Source of the DNA: Aurifilum marmelostoma
Lineage: Eukaryota > Ascomycota > Sordariomycetes > Diaporthales > Cryphonectriaceae
Assembly (NCBI GenBank): GCA_027559495.1
Contig: JAMXSV010000028.1
Coordinates: 2,418,001 to 2,482,000 of the forward strand
Length of the DNA stretch: 64,000 bases
Reading direction: 5' to 3'
Of the stretch, positions 23,361 through 35,200 are shown piece after piece. Positions within the stretch are counted from its first letter, which is position 1, and every line of letters begins with the position of its first letter. Under the pieces are notes generated by a model. That model was not told where the DNA came from. It ran no database searches and saw only the letters and a list, made by a program, of their open reading frames with translations. The position numbers and the translations under genes were made by a program.

Positions 23361-24519
23361 ATGCACAATCAGCTGACACCCTCGCAAAGCCTAGAAGGAC
23401 GGCTTCTCTTCGCCGTGCCCAAGAGTAAGCCTACACACCCAATGCCTACGCCGTTCTCCCTCAAGCACCCAACACCGGGAAGACCACTAACCAGCTCCCA
23501 CCACCAGAGGGCCGTCTGCAGCAAGCCACCCTCAACCTCCTCGAAGGCGCCGACATACAATTCCGCCGCGAGAACCGCCTCGACATCGCGCTTGTTAAGA
23601 ATCTGCCCATCGCGCTGGTTTTCCTCCCCGCGGCCGACATCCCGACCTTTGTGGGCGAGGGCCAGGTCGACCTGGGCATCACCGGCTACGACCAGGTCCA
23701 GGAGTACGAGGCAGGAGTCAGGAGTACTGCGCGGGCGCGGCGCATGTCCGGCGATGTCACCCCCGAGGACGGCAAGCCCAGGGGCTGCGAGACTGTCATG
23801 GACCTGGGCTTCGGGGCGTGCAAGCTCCAGGTGCAGGTCCCCGTCAAGGGCACATACACCAAGGGCCAGGACCTGATAGGGAAGAACATCGGCACCAGCT
23901 TCGTCCACCTGGCCGAGGAGTACTTTGCCAGGCTGGAGCTGGAGCAGGACGGTGCCAAGGCTGACGCAGAGGGCTGGACTCCGGACCGGAAACTGCGCAC
24001 CAAGATCATTGAGCTGAGCGGCAGTGTCGAGGCGGCCTGCGCACTGGGCGTCGCCGATGGCATTGTGGACCTCGTTGGTAGGTTGATCATACATTTTACA
24101 AGCCTGATCCTGGTGTCGTCGTTGCTGACCGGCCCTCTACAGAATCTGGCGAGACCATGAAGGCTGCAGGCCTTGAGGCGATAGATACCGTGGTGGAGTC
24201 CTCCTCGATCCTCATCAAGTCGAAATCCCCAACACACCCGGATATGGTTGAGCTCATCGCCTCCCGCATCCGCGGAGTCATCACAGCGCAGAGATACGTC
24301 CTTTGCCAGTACAACGTGCCAAGAAGCTACCTTAAGGAGGCGACTTCTATCACACCGGGCAAGCGGGCGCCCACAGTGACGCAGCTCGAGGAGGAAGGCT
24401 GGGTCGCTGTCAGCTCCATGGTGGAGAAGAAGAAGATCGCACCAGCTATGGACGAGCTTGTCAAGGTCGGGGCCACGGACATTCTAGTGCTGGATATACA
24501 CAACTCTCGCGCGGGCTGA
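23361..24519 (+). CDS. HIS1: ATP phosphoribosyltransferase (histidine biosynthesis, step 1)
   Basis: Three exons, 23361-23424, 23508-24077, 24143-24519, with GTAAGC and GTAGGT donors and CCAG/ACAG acceptors, give 336 residues. The enzyme joins ATP and PRPP to form phosphoribosyl-ATP in the cytosol and is feedback-inhibited by histidine. Visible family features: GRLQQATLNLLEGADIQF near the start, DIPTFVGEGQVDLGITGYD, and the PRPP-loop signature EAACALGVADGIVDLVESGETM, which the second intron interrupts. The C-terminal ACT-like regulatory domain has VTQLEEEGWVAVSSMVEKK. An insertion around KADAEGWTPDRK makes it slightly longer than the yeast protein (about 300). The gene converges on SEC53. Confidence 0.96.
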
Positions 24520-24550
24520 AGAGTCTGAGTCGGTTAGTTCGTGCCAAAAG

Positions 24551-24570
24551 AAAAAAAAAAAAAAAAAAAA
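24551..24570 (+). repeat. A20 homopolymer between HIS1 and SEC53
   Basis: Twenty A, followed by GAAAAGAAAAGAAGGG purine sequence, 30 bases after the HIS1 stop codon. It lies in the 359-bp convergent gap, which holds no gene. Confidence 0.95.
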
Positions 24571-24878
24571 GAAAAGAAAAGAAGGGAAAGGAAAATGGAG
24601 AAAGCCAATACACTGCCGGGGGTTTTTACTGGGTCCCGGGAATAGAAGGTTATCGCTATGCAATTTGTCATTACCCAATTTATGGTTCGGAGGCTGGCTG
24701 GAATAAACCAAAAAATTCATCTGGGAGGCACCATGAAAGATTTCAACCCGTCGAGAGAACAAGCAGAGAGATGAGCAAGTCTGTGTAACGTCACGATGTC
24801 AACTTGCAATGTGGTGGATCTTTTGGTATCTTGGGGTATCCTTTTTAGAAGCAGTAACGAAGCCCATCGTCCTGTCTC

Positions 24879-25946
24879 CTACAGATCGAAAATCTCCTTG
24901 AGCAGCCTCATGGTCTCCTCCGGGCCGGTGACGGTATGGCCCTCGGTACGCGGATCATTGTAGATCTCATAGTCGTTTCCGCCCTTGAACGTCTTGTCGC
25001 CAAAGAAGTGCACGGTGGTGTAGGCGACGCCACCAGGCTTCTGGGCCTCGTTCTCGAGGTGCTGCAGGCAGTAGGTCTTGTCCCAGCCCGTGGGGAAGAC
25101 GTCGAAGGAGATCTGGCCCCCGATGGAGAAGGTCAGACCCAGGTGGCCGAAGCGCTCGCGCAGCTTGGCGACGAACGTCTCGCGCACCTTGTGCTCCTTG
25201 TCGTAGACCTCGTAGTCGTTGCGCTCCTGCACCGAGGCGTTGCGGCCCACGGGGCTCACGTTGATCATGCCGTTGCGGAACTCGACAAAGGTGCCCCGCT
25301 TCACGGGTATGTCCAGGTCCGCCACGTAGTGCAGGCAGAAGTTGACGAGCTCCTTGTACTGGTCCTCGCCGATCCACTTGATGAAGCTGTTGGAGGGGAG
25401 GGCCTGGCCGTTCTCTGTTGTGCGTGTGCCACAACATCTCAAGGGTCAGTGACGGAGTAGCAGGGAAGGGAGACAGAGCGAAAGAGACTGAGTTGCAGAG
25501 AGCCGCGTCTGAACTCAACAACTCATGCTCCTCATTGTCCCGGAAGTTCGTGTTGGGGCAGGTTTCTTGGGGACACCACGTACTGTACGCTGTCAGACCG
25601 TTCTCAGCAAAGCAAAAGTCGAACAGTGTCTTGACGTCGACGTCTGCAGTGCCCAGCTGCTCCTGCTGCTTGACCAGATCACTGCCACCCACGAAGCCGA
25701 TGGCAACCTTCTGGCGCAGGCGAGAGAGAATATTGAGCATCTCAGCTGAGACGGTCTATATGCAGAAGAGGTCAGCTATTGAGCCATGTGCAGACAGATA
25801 GAATATGAAGTGGCGACGATAGTATTTGGCAGAGGGGCTTCAGTCAGACTTACCAGCCGGGCAGGTGTAAGGGTGCCATCGACATCAAAAAGACAGATGG
25901 TGTTCTTTATGGAACGGTCTTCCAGGGGAGGGTATGCAGAAGCCAT
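24879..25946 (-). CDS. SEC53: Phosphomannomutase
   Basis: Three exons on the minus strand, 25946-25854, 25755-25584, 25414-24879; all introns have canonical GT-AG ends and keep phase, giving 266 residues, the normal family length. The enzyme interconverts mannose-6-phosphate and mannose-1-phosphate in the cytosol and so supplies GDP-mannose for N- and O-glycosylation and GPI anchors. It is a HAD-fold protein: the nucleophile motif DVDGT has Asp21 and Asp23. Further blocks are GFVGGSDL, the exon junction GLTAYKNGQALPSNSFIKW, GTFVEFRNGMINVSPVGR, GQISFDVFPTGWDKTYCL and HFFGDKTFKGGNDYEIYND. Phosphomannomutase rather than phosphoglucomutase is clear from these blocks. Confidence 0.97.
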
Positions 25947-27881
25947 TTTGCTTTCTAGCTTTAGTCAATTTGGCAAAAGAAACGAAAAGGAAGGAGAGGG
26001 GATAGGTGGTGGTGGTGGTGTTTTGGGAGTTTCAGGACAACTCACACAGAAAGTTGACCGTCGAGGCCACCGAAGCCCACTGAGAAGACCCCTGAAAGCT
26101 CCAAGTTCAGGGAGGGCCTACAGCGTGACCCCGCGGCAGGGACCCACTATAGCTTTAGTTAGGTCTGCACAGCCAGGGGTTACGGCGACAGGGATCTATC
26201 TATACATGTAGATTCTCGAAAAAAGATCACTACCACCAACCACTTTAACACGACTATTCTTCCTTCTAAAGCTCCGTCATGTTTCAGTTTACATGCAGGT
26301 TTGTCTTGCAGATTCAAAATTTCCTAAGGCAGAAAGTAATGTCTGGTCCAGGAGGAGGCATCCTCTCTTTCCAATACTGGGAACACAAACTTGAGAAAGG
26401 ACTCCATCTGAATCTCTCTCTCCCTGGATCCATTGTCAAATATGACCACCCGATCCGCCTCTTAATTTTTTTTCTTTCTTTCCCACTTGGTGCTTGGCGG
26501 CCTTCTTTTCCTTCATCACCGGAGGATGAGTTGTTGGACACAGCACTCTACAGAATGCTAAGCCCAAGAGGACTATCCAGGTGAGGACCAGGGAATAAGT
26601 GCTGGCTATGACTCCATCCAACGCTTCTCCTCCCTGCCCCAGGTGCTCAGCCATTTGTCACACCTCGGTGGCTATGCAAAGATCCCAATCACAAGGTAGC
26701 TGATTCTCTGAAGATCACACTGCACAAACCTCAAGCCTTGTCTTTGACCATAGAGGTACAGCTCCTGAGGTCAAGGAAAGACATCTCGAAAACCTGATTT
26801 ACAGCTGCAAGTCCTCCATTTAGACAGGTATTGCACTATTGACCGCAGGGCTGTTACTAGAATTGTCTCTGCTGGTTTAGACCCTAAGATCTCACTGCAT
26901 GTCTGATAGTCCCGTATATGGCACAAGCATCGATCAGACAAATTCTACCCTTTTCCACTATGTGTCCCGACGACTTCTTGCAGCTGGTCATACTAGAGCC
27001 GTGAGACATAGTGTGACAGGACCACCTGCACCTGAAGAGTGTAGGATGATCAGTGAGGAACAGGCAGCAGTACTATATGATAGGAAAGAGAGGTAAGTAG
27101 ACGCACTCCTCACATAAGAGCTAATACACTACAGATAACGATGCAAGACACAAAATGAAAACAAATCAACTAGCCCCTCTTGCCCCCCCCCCCTGCTAAC
27201 CAAGAAAGAAAACCCTTGCTTGTTTCTCTGTAAATGCGTTGCTTTGTTTTTGTTTTTGTTTTTCTTCTCCATGCCTTGCCAGACGATGGATAGTGAAGCG
27301 AAGAAATCCAACGAAAGCCTCTGCCAGTGCGCTGCTGATATCCAGCAGTGATGGATGTTGCCCAATAGAGAGCTTGGCAGGAACGTATGCAATGACCCCT
27401 CCCAATGAACCCAAATGATGACAACGCCTCAAACGAGAGATAATAAGATAACAAATGAGTCCCTTCTCCAAAACAATATATAAAAGAAAATCGTGTCGTG
27501 ACAGACCCCTGAAACCGACATGGCATGGTGTTGGTGCGTAAAGCATCTTTGTAGAAGAAACTCCGTGGTATCATAGCTGCTGTTGGACGACCTGGCCTGC
27601 TGTGCTCCCTCGTTGCTGTTGCTGCTCCTCACAAAATGAACAATTGTCTCCGCGGATCCGTTTGCTCTCTCTTTTTCTCGCTCGCTCTCCCTCTCTCCCT
27701 CTTTCTCGATCCCTGACACCGATTGCAATGTGTGCAGTGTGGAGTAGTGTAGTGTGTATGTGTGTTTGTGTGCAGTACATCCAGCATACAATATATTTTG
27801 TCAGTGTGAATGTGTGACAGTACTACTCTACTGGCTGTTGGCTCGGAGGATGAGCTGCTGACAGCAAGACAGAAATGTTAG
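25947..27881. other. Intergenic region between SEC53 and NIK1
   Basis: About 1.9 kb without a convincing gene. It holds a (GT)-rich stretch near 27750 and CT-rich sequence (27665-27715), probably the 3' region of NIK1. Confidence 0.6.
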
Positions 27882-30800
27882 CTAACGCTTCCGCTTTTGT
27901 CCAGTAGGAGCAGAGAGGCTGTTTGTGGTACGTGCCCTTGACAATGGGTCCTCCTTTTCAGCTGTGGTCAAAGCAGGACTGTCTACGTTGCTCTTCACAA
28001 TGTCCGAGCCATGTAGATGCAAAGCAGGTCTTGTTGGCCGTAGATACGGCGAGGAGAGATCCGTCGGTACGCGCTGACCCACGGCTTTTGCGTCAACCTG
28101 CCGGGTGATGTCTCGGTCCCGGTTTGCTGTTGTGGAGAGAGCACTGCCCAAGGTGGCGCACTTGAGAATCGTCTGGATCAGGTGATTCTGCTGGAGGGGC
28201 TTGGACAGGTACTCGTCCATCTGAGCCTGCATACAGCGTTCGCGATCGCCCATCATGGCGTGTGCCGTGAGAGCGATAATCGGTGTTCTTTGCGTGCCGA
28301 GACTACGTTCATATTCTCGGATCTTGCCAGTGGCCTCGAAACCTCCCTGTGATCAAAGGTCAGCTAGCTGTACACAGAAATCGGCAGTTGTGGGATGGCC
28401 GCGGGGGGGGGGGGTTTAGGCGCTCACCATGACGGGCATCTGCACATCCATGAGGATGACGTCGAACCTTCTGTTCTTGACCATCTCAACGGCCTCCTGA
28501 CCGTTGGATACCACTGTCACGACGTGGTGGTATTTCTGCAAGATCTTGACGGCCAGCTTCTGGTTCACGGCATTGTCCTCTGCGAGCAAGATCTCGAACG
28601 ACTTGGTGTTGTCGGTAAGTGACGGCGCGGCCCTGTTCTCAAGTGCGGGAATCATTCCATTTCCGAGGTCAATAAGCTTGCATGGCGTCGTCATGTACGA
28701 AGTGATGCCCAGGTCAAGGCAAGACTTGAGGTTGACATGCACCACGGGTGCGAGCAGGACGATCGGGAGGTACTTGAAGTCATCAATGGATCGTAACCTC
28801 CGAGCGGTGTCGAGGTCATCGACGATGATCACGTCGTAAGGGCATTTGCCCTTCTCGCGCTGCTCAGTGAGGATCGGGTTGCGCTCTGAGCTGACGACGA
28901 AAGGCATCAGGCTCAGCCCACGCAGCATGGGAGTGATGGAAGAGCCTGTGCCGGTGTTGCCCTTGTCGATGAACAGAACCTGGTGGCCCCTATACGGGTG
29001 CAGCGCCTTGGCGATCTGAGAAATGTCATCGTCGGCAGATCGGACAACGCACGTGAAGTAGAACGAGCTGCCGCTGCCAAGTGAACTCTCCACGCGTATG
29101 TCACCGCCCATGAGGTTCACCAGCCTCTTGGAGATGGAAAGACCCAGACCAGTACCGCCGAATTTGCGGGTCATGGAGCCATCGGCCTGCTGGAACGTAT
29201 CGAAGATGAGGTCAAGCTTGTCCTCGGGTATTCCTATACCCGTGTCGCTGACCACGAATTCGATAGCGTACTCGTCTCTCTTGACCGGTAGATCTGATTT
29301 CTTGATCTGCAGGCTGACCTTTCCGTTTTCCGTGAACTTGATGGCGTTTCCGACCAGGTTGAGAATAATCTGCCTCAACCTGAAGGAATCGCCAACGACG
29401 TGATCGGGGACAGTACTGTCCACCTGGTACGTCAACTCAAGATTCTTCTCGGTGGCCTTGACTGCGAGCGTCTTGAGCGCGTTGAAGACGGTGCCCCGCA
29501 GAGTATACGGAATCTCTTCAATAACCATCCTCCTAGCCTCAATCTTGGACAAGTCAAGGATGTCGTCGATAATAATGAGCAGGCTGTTAGCCAGACTGTT
29601 CACGATGTTGAGCATCTCTCGCTGGTACTGCGTGAGATCCGTATCCAGCGTCAGCTGTGTCATTCCGATGATACCGTTCATAGGCGTCCGGATTTCGTGA
29701 GACATGTTGGCCAGGAACTCGGATTTCGTCTTGTTGGCAAGTTCGGCCGCTTCCCTGGCTTGGGTGTTTCTCTGGATACTATCCCGGAGGTTGAACACCA
29801 TCTGGTTGATCTTCCTCTTGAGCTGATCCATCTCGCCGGATGCCTCCACTTCGACAATCTTGGTGAAGTTGCCATCGGTGGCAGCATTTGTGATGTCACC
29901 AAACGCACGCACTTGAGCGGTCTGCCGGACGCCACTCGGTTAGTCAAGATGAAAAACACACTGCACAAAGTTTTGGCACACGGCAAGACTCACCAAGTTG
30001 TTGGCCATCGTATTGACGTCCGTTGTGATCTCCTTCCATCTGCCCTTGAGACCCTCAACATCTGCCTGGCCGCCGAGTATGCCGTCAATTCCGACATCTC
30101 TTGCCACTCTTTGTACCTGGTCACAGAAGCTGTTCAACCTGTCCACCATGTCGTTGATGGTGCTCTTGAGAATGAGTATCTCTCCTCGGGCCTCGACGTC
30201 GATCTTCCTGCTCATGTCTCCATTCGCAATGGCCTGCGTGACACTCGAGATACCACGGACCTGTAGGGTGTTAGCATGTTGGCATATGAAGGAAAGCTAC
30301 AGGCGTGGCATCTCGCGCCTGGAGGGGTCCCTTACCTGAGTCGTCAAGTTCAAGGCCATGACGTTGACATTCTCGGTCAGATCCTTCCATTTGCCTTCAA
30401 GATTCTCAACTTGCGCCTGCCCACCAAGGGTTCCGTCCGTCCCGACCTCCCTTGCGACCTTGGACACCTCGAATGCGAAAGTGGACAGACGGTCAACCAT
30501 AGTGTTGATAGTGTTCTTGAGATCCAGGATCTCGCCTTGTGCCTCGACGCCGATTCTCTTGCTGAGATCACCCCTGGCGACGGCCGTTGTGACATTGGCG
30601 ATCTCTCTCACTTGTGTAGTCAGGTTCATGGCCATGCCGTTGACGTTCTGTGTTAGATCTTTCCACGTGCCCTCCACATCGTGGACCGTGGCCTGGCCCC
30701 CAAGGCGCCCTTCAGTTCCGACCTCTTTGGCGATCTTGGTGACCTCGCGGGCAAACTGCTGGAGTTGCTCCACCATGGAATTGATTGTGTTCTTGAGCTC

Positions 30801-32209
30801 AAAGATCTCGCCCTTGCACTGGGCCTCGATCTTCTGGGTGAGATCTCCCTTGGCAATAGCAGTCGTGACCTTGATGATGTCTCGCACTTGGGTGGTAAGA
30901 TTATCGGCCATGGCGTTGACGTTGACGGTCAAGTCGTTCCACATGCCCTTGACGCCGTTGACATCGGCTTGTCCACCGAGCTTGCCCTCTGTACCGACAT
31001 CCTTGGCTACCCGGGTAACTTCTGAGGCAAAGGTGCGCAGCTGATCCACCATGGTGTTGATTGTCTGTTGAAGCTGGAAGATTTCACCCCTTGCAGGTCT
31101 TTCAATCTTCTTCGTGAGGTCTCCATGTGCAACACTGGTCGTGACAGTAGCAATTTCACGCACTATTTTGGGAAGACGGTCAGCACCTCCGTCGTCATCT
31201 TCTTTTCTTCATCGTGAAACGCTCAGGAAACATACCTTGGTCTGTAAGATTCTGGGCCATAATGTTGACTGTAAGATAATTGTTGTTAGCAACAGGCCTT
31301 GTCTTCTGAGGGGGAACGGGGGAGAAGAGGAGGGAGGCCTCGGCTCCACAGACCATTGTCAGTCAGTTCCTTCCATATACCATCAACCCCTTCGATCTGA
31401 GCCTGGCCACCGAGGATACCCTCAGTGCCGACCTCTCTGGCCACTCGAGACACCTCGGAGGAGAAATCGCCAAGCTGGTCCATCATGGTATTGATGGTGC
31501 GTTTGAAGGTCGTAATCTCGGGGTCCATTTCAACATTGTTCAGCCGTACTCTCTTGGAAAGATCTCCTCGGGCCACGGCCGTCAGAATATCACCAATCTC
31601 TCGCAGGGCCTTCTGGAAAGCCTCGTTGGCCTTCTGGTGTTTCCAGAGCTCCCTCTCGAGGGTGGCGACGCGTTCCTGTTCCATAATCGCCAGTGCCTTC
31701 TCCTGCAGCTGCTCCTGCTGAAGCAGCTGTGCCTTGACGCCCAGGAGCTCCTGCCGCTGACTGTCCAGCAGCTTGCTCTGGTCGTCGACATGTTCGCGCA
31801 GGCCCTCGAGGGCCTCATCAGACAGTGGCACTCCGGCCTTCAGGGCGGGATGATCGACAGCGTTGCCATTGCGGCTGATGCTGATAGGTCTCGGCTTCGC
31901 GGCATCGCGACCAAGGCCTGAGGGTGACGAGACAGCTTCATCTCCAAACACCGAATCAGTGGTCTCGTTCGGCGTGTCTGGAAAGGTGGTGGTACCGGAC
32001 GCCTGTGCTCTCGTCTCGAGGTTGTGTATCCTGAGGACGAGCGCGGCAAGTTCTCGCTCCAGAGCGAACTTCTCTGATGACTCTGGACCCGGGAGCTGCA
32101 CCGACTTGTCGATACCGCCGATGCGGTTCGTCAGCCCCGTGGCGTTTGGGTCCGCTGCGAGGCTCCTGACGATGGCAGCCGTAGCCGCCAAGGCCGACTG
32201 GTCGGCCAT
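27882..32209 (-). CDS. NIK1: Group III hybrid histidine kinase NIK1/OS-1 (HAMP repeats)
   Basis: Six exons on the minus strand: 32209-31354, 31268-31236, 31162-30336, 30260-29994, 29921-28428, 28346-27882; all five introns are GT-AG and phase-consistent, giving 1313 residues, close to Neurospora OS-1. This cytosolic osmosensor signals through the HPT-response regulator relay to the Hog1-type MAP kinase and is the target pathway of phenylpyrrole and dicarboximide fungicides. Order: coiled-coil N-terminus (~150-220), five HAMP repeats of ~92 residues plus a half repeat (~210-690), HisKA with FLANMSHEIRTPMNGI (phospho-His), HATPase with NLVGNAIKFT, DTGIGIP and GGTGLGLSISKRLV, and a C-terminal receiver domain with LLAEDNAVNQ and the phospho-Asp in VILMDVQMPVM, continued by IIALTAHAM. 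The second exon is only 33 nt. Three introns fall at HAMP-unit borders. Confidence 0.97.
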
Positions 32210-35200
32210 CGGAGGGGACGGTTGACAAGGTATTTCAGGGCCGATTCGATGGATGATAAGGATGTGATTCGACGGCTAAGGGACACCGGAATACGACGGC
32301 GAGGATATTATGCCTTGCTGGGCGGTTTCATGGACCGCTTTGGGACTTCTGGAGCTCGCAATCCGATTAATGATCGAGGGTCTCAAAAAAGTACACTCGA
32401 CAGGTCGAAGGGTGTCTTCGAGGACGTGAGAGCAGAACAGAAAGGACGTGCGGACGAAGCGGTTCTCGTGCTCTCCTAAGGGAGTAGCAGCAGAGAAGGA
32501 ACGGGCCTTATCGACACCGCGCAAAATTCATTAGGAGAGGAAGGGATAGATTTGGGGGTGGATGAGGAGGAGGGCGACGAAGACGGAGCAGGGACTTCTG
32601 GCAAAGGAGATATACTCACAAGGATACCGGATACGATCTTCGAAACAAAACACTACTGCGCAGTGACTGCAGCTGGTGGGCTGCAGGTCAGTTTGCTTGA
32701 AAGGAGGGTGTTGTCTGCTCTCTTGGACAATGGACCGACGATTTGGACTGGCTTCTGGTCCATCCGACTCGACGGGATGGTCGAAAAAGAGTGGTGCCAG
32801 AGACGACAACGGCTGGACGGGACTTACTGAGAAGAGGAGACGGGGTCGATGGGAGGCGGCTAGGACTGGGGTGTGCCTGCTGGGCTTGGTGGGGACCAGG
32901 GTGTTGGGTGGTGTCCACGAGTTCTCATGGGGTCGACTTTTGAGGATGTAGTGCTGGCGTCGCCTCTTCCCAAAGGGACCAGGGGGGAGGGGGGTCACTC
33001 TGGATCCAACGGCTCCATTCAGACACCTGACACCAGACCGGTGGGCTTTCTCAACGGCTAGGGCAGCAGGGCCCAGCGGCAACACAGCCGTACGGAATTA
33101 CATCCGTGTGCTGGTGGTAGTGGTGCTGCCACTAACGCCAAGTACCACAGGACCTTCCACCCTGTACTATAGAGCGCCGAGCCCTACCATGGTGCTGCTG
33201 TGCTCAGTTCGTCCCTCGACCTCTGGACACGGTCGTAATCAACGGTACAATACAGTACTGTACCGACAAGGCACAGTTGGGTGCTGCCTGAGATCAGGCG
33301 CGAGTCGTACAGTGTCCGTCTCTGTGTGATCTCCAGCCAACCTTATCTCTCTAACCCGCGTCAAGGGATCTACAATACCATGGTACGTTACAGTCGTGCC
33401 TCTGTCCTCGTCTTTGTGGCCCCTAGAGTCGGTGTGACGGGGTCTTTTTTCCCCCAGTGGGCTTGCTGCTGGACTATAGGGCGCTTGGGGCCATTCTTCT
33501 TGCATAGCGCTGAACAGAGGGACTGCCTCCACATCTTTTTCTCTGTTTTTTTTTGGCCTTGCCTTTCTTTTGCGCCTCACTATCAAGGAGGACATAGGAA
33601 GCATAACACTCTTTGGTCATCATAGGTGAATCATCATGGGCGTCAAGTTGAAGATTACATCGCAGAAAAGCCACGAATCGGTTCTGCAAATCTGCGCTGG
33701 GACCCCCCCCCCCTCCGCCCTCCCACCCTGCACAACTAACTAGCTGTGCCTAAACGGGAGTTATGCTCCAGCCAGCCCCTCCTGACTCGGCCGCCCAGGC
33801 ATTCCTATGAACCTCTGTAGCGGCCCCCGCCTTGTAGGGCTTGGTCGATTCTGTCGCACCTGACAGCATGGTCTACACCCTCAGCCGCCTTTCTATTATT
33901 ATTATTACGGTACCACTTATATGCGAGGAGGCAACATGGGAATTAAATAAAGAAAGAAGAAGATGAAGAAAAAATACGCTGGTCTAGAACATCATCTAGA
34001 ACTACACCCACCATCACGGGCTCATCTGGACTTCGGGTAGTGGAAGAGAGACCAATGGCCCGGGGGGCGACCCACCCGAGCTGCATGTTCGACATGCTTT
34101 CTTGAACCTGCGGGTGAGCGCCTTTCGGTGCCGTCTTCCGCGAGAGGATAGGCCCGTGACAGGCTGCAGCACCTACCTACCTAGCCTGCTAGCCTACCCA
34201 CCTACGCTGGGGGTTCAGCTTTTACTAGAAGGCGCCCATTCCTCTTTGGTCTGGGTCTCTGATGCCTCACCAATCTCTTTCGCTTTTTCTCTTGGTCCTT
34301 CTATTTTTTACTTTTTTGCGAATTTGATCTCTTGGCCATGAGGCTTCTGACCAGAGCCTCAGTGGCGAGAGATTGAATTAATGGCTTGACGAGATACGAC
34401 GCCCCAGATCGGGCAAGACACACATACCATGGTACAGTCCGGAGTGATCGCGAGTGATTACTACTCTGTGGAGGAGAATTGTTCTTTCTGTGAGGGGAAT
34501 AGTTCGGCCAGGAGTGGGTATCCCCCCCTTCTGCCCAGTGGCTGTACATGTCCGGAAACACGTCCGGATGTCACCTGTTGATAAATGCCTGCAGACCTCG
34601 GTCAGACCGAAAGAAAGGGCTCAACAAAAAGAAAAAATGGCCTAATGGACCATTTGGAGTATTGGAAAGGACTCAGAAATCACTGACACTCCTCTCTTGA
34701 CATGATGCACATATCTCTCGTGTCATCGATGCTGAAAAGCCGAGATGCAGCCCTAGCTAGCCCTGCAAATCGTGACACCTGCCTCTCCAGACACACACAC
34801 ACACCCACACAGGACTACCAAAACAAGCCTTTTAGAATTGTATCCCCCTCCTGCCCTTCCCCTCCCCTTGCCCTCTCCTCTGTGAAGGGGGTGGCACGGA
34901 GCCATATATCACTGAGCCTAGCGCGGCTCGAGTTAAACGACGTCAGCGAACCCAATTGGCCCGTCTTTTGCTGATCGTCGCCATCGTCGTACGAGAGACC
35001 GCCTCGAAATTCCCACCTCAAGAGAACTAGGAAGCGGCACGAAGACATTGTCGACTCGATCCCGCCTCGCAGGTCGCATCGCTTCAGCCGACTGGCTGAA
35101 AGCCCCCAACCATGCAGCATCACGCATAGTACCGGCAAACAGAAAAAGCATCTGGGGTAAGCTGGTCAAGCCCTTCTGCCAGTCGACTGCTGTCCCCCAC

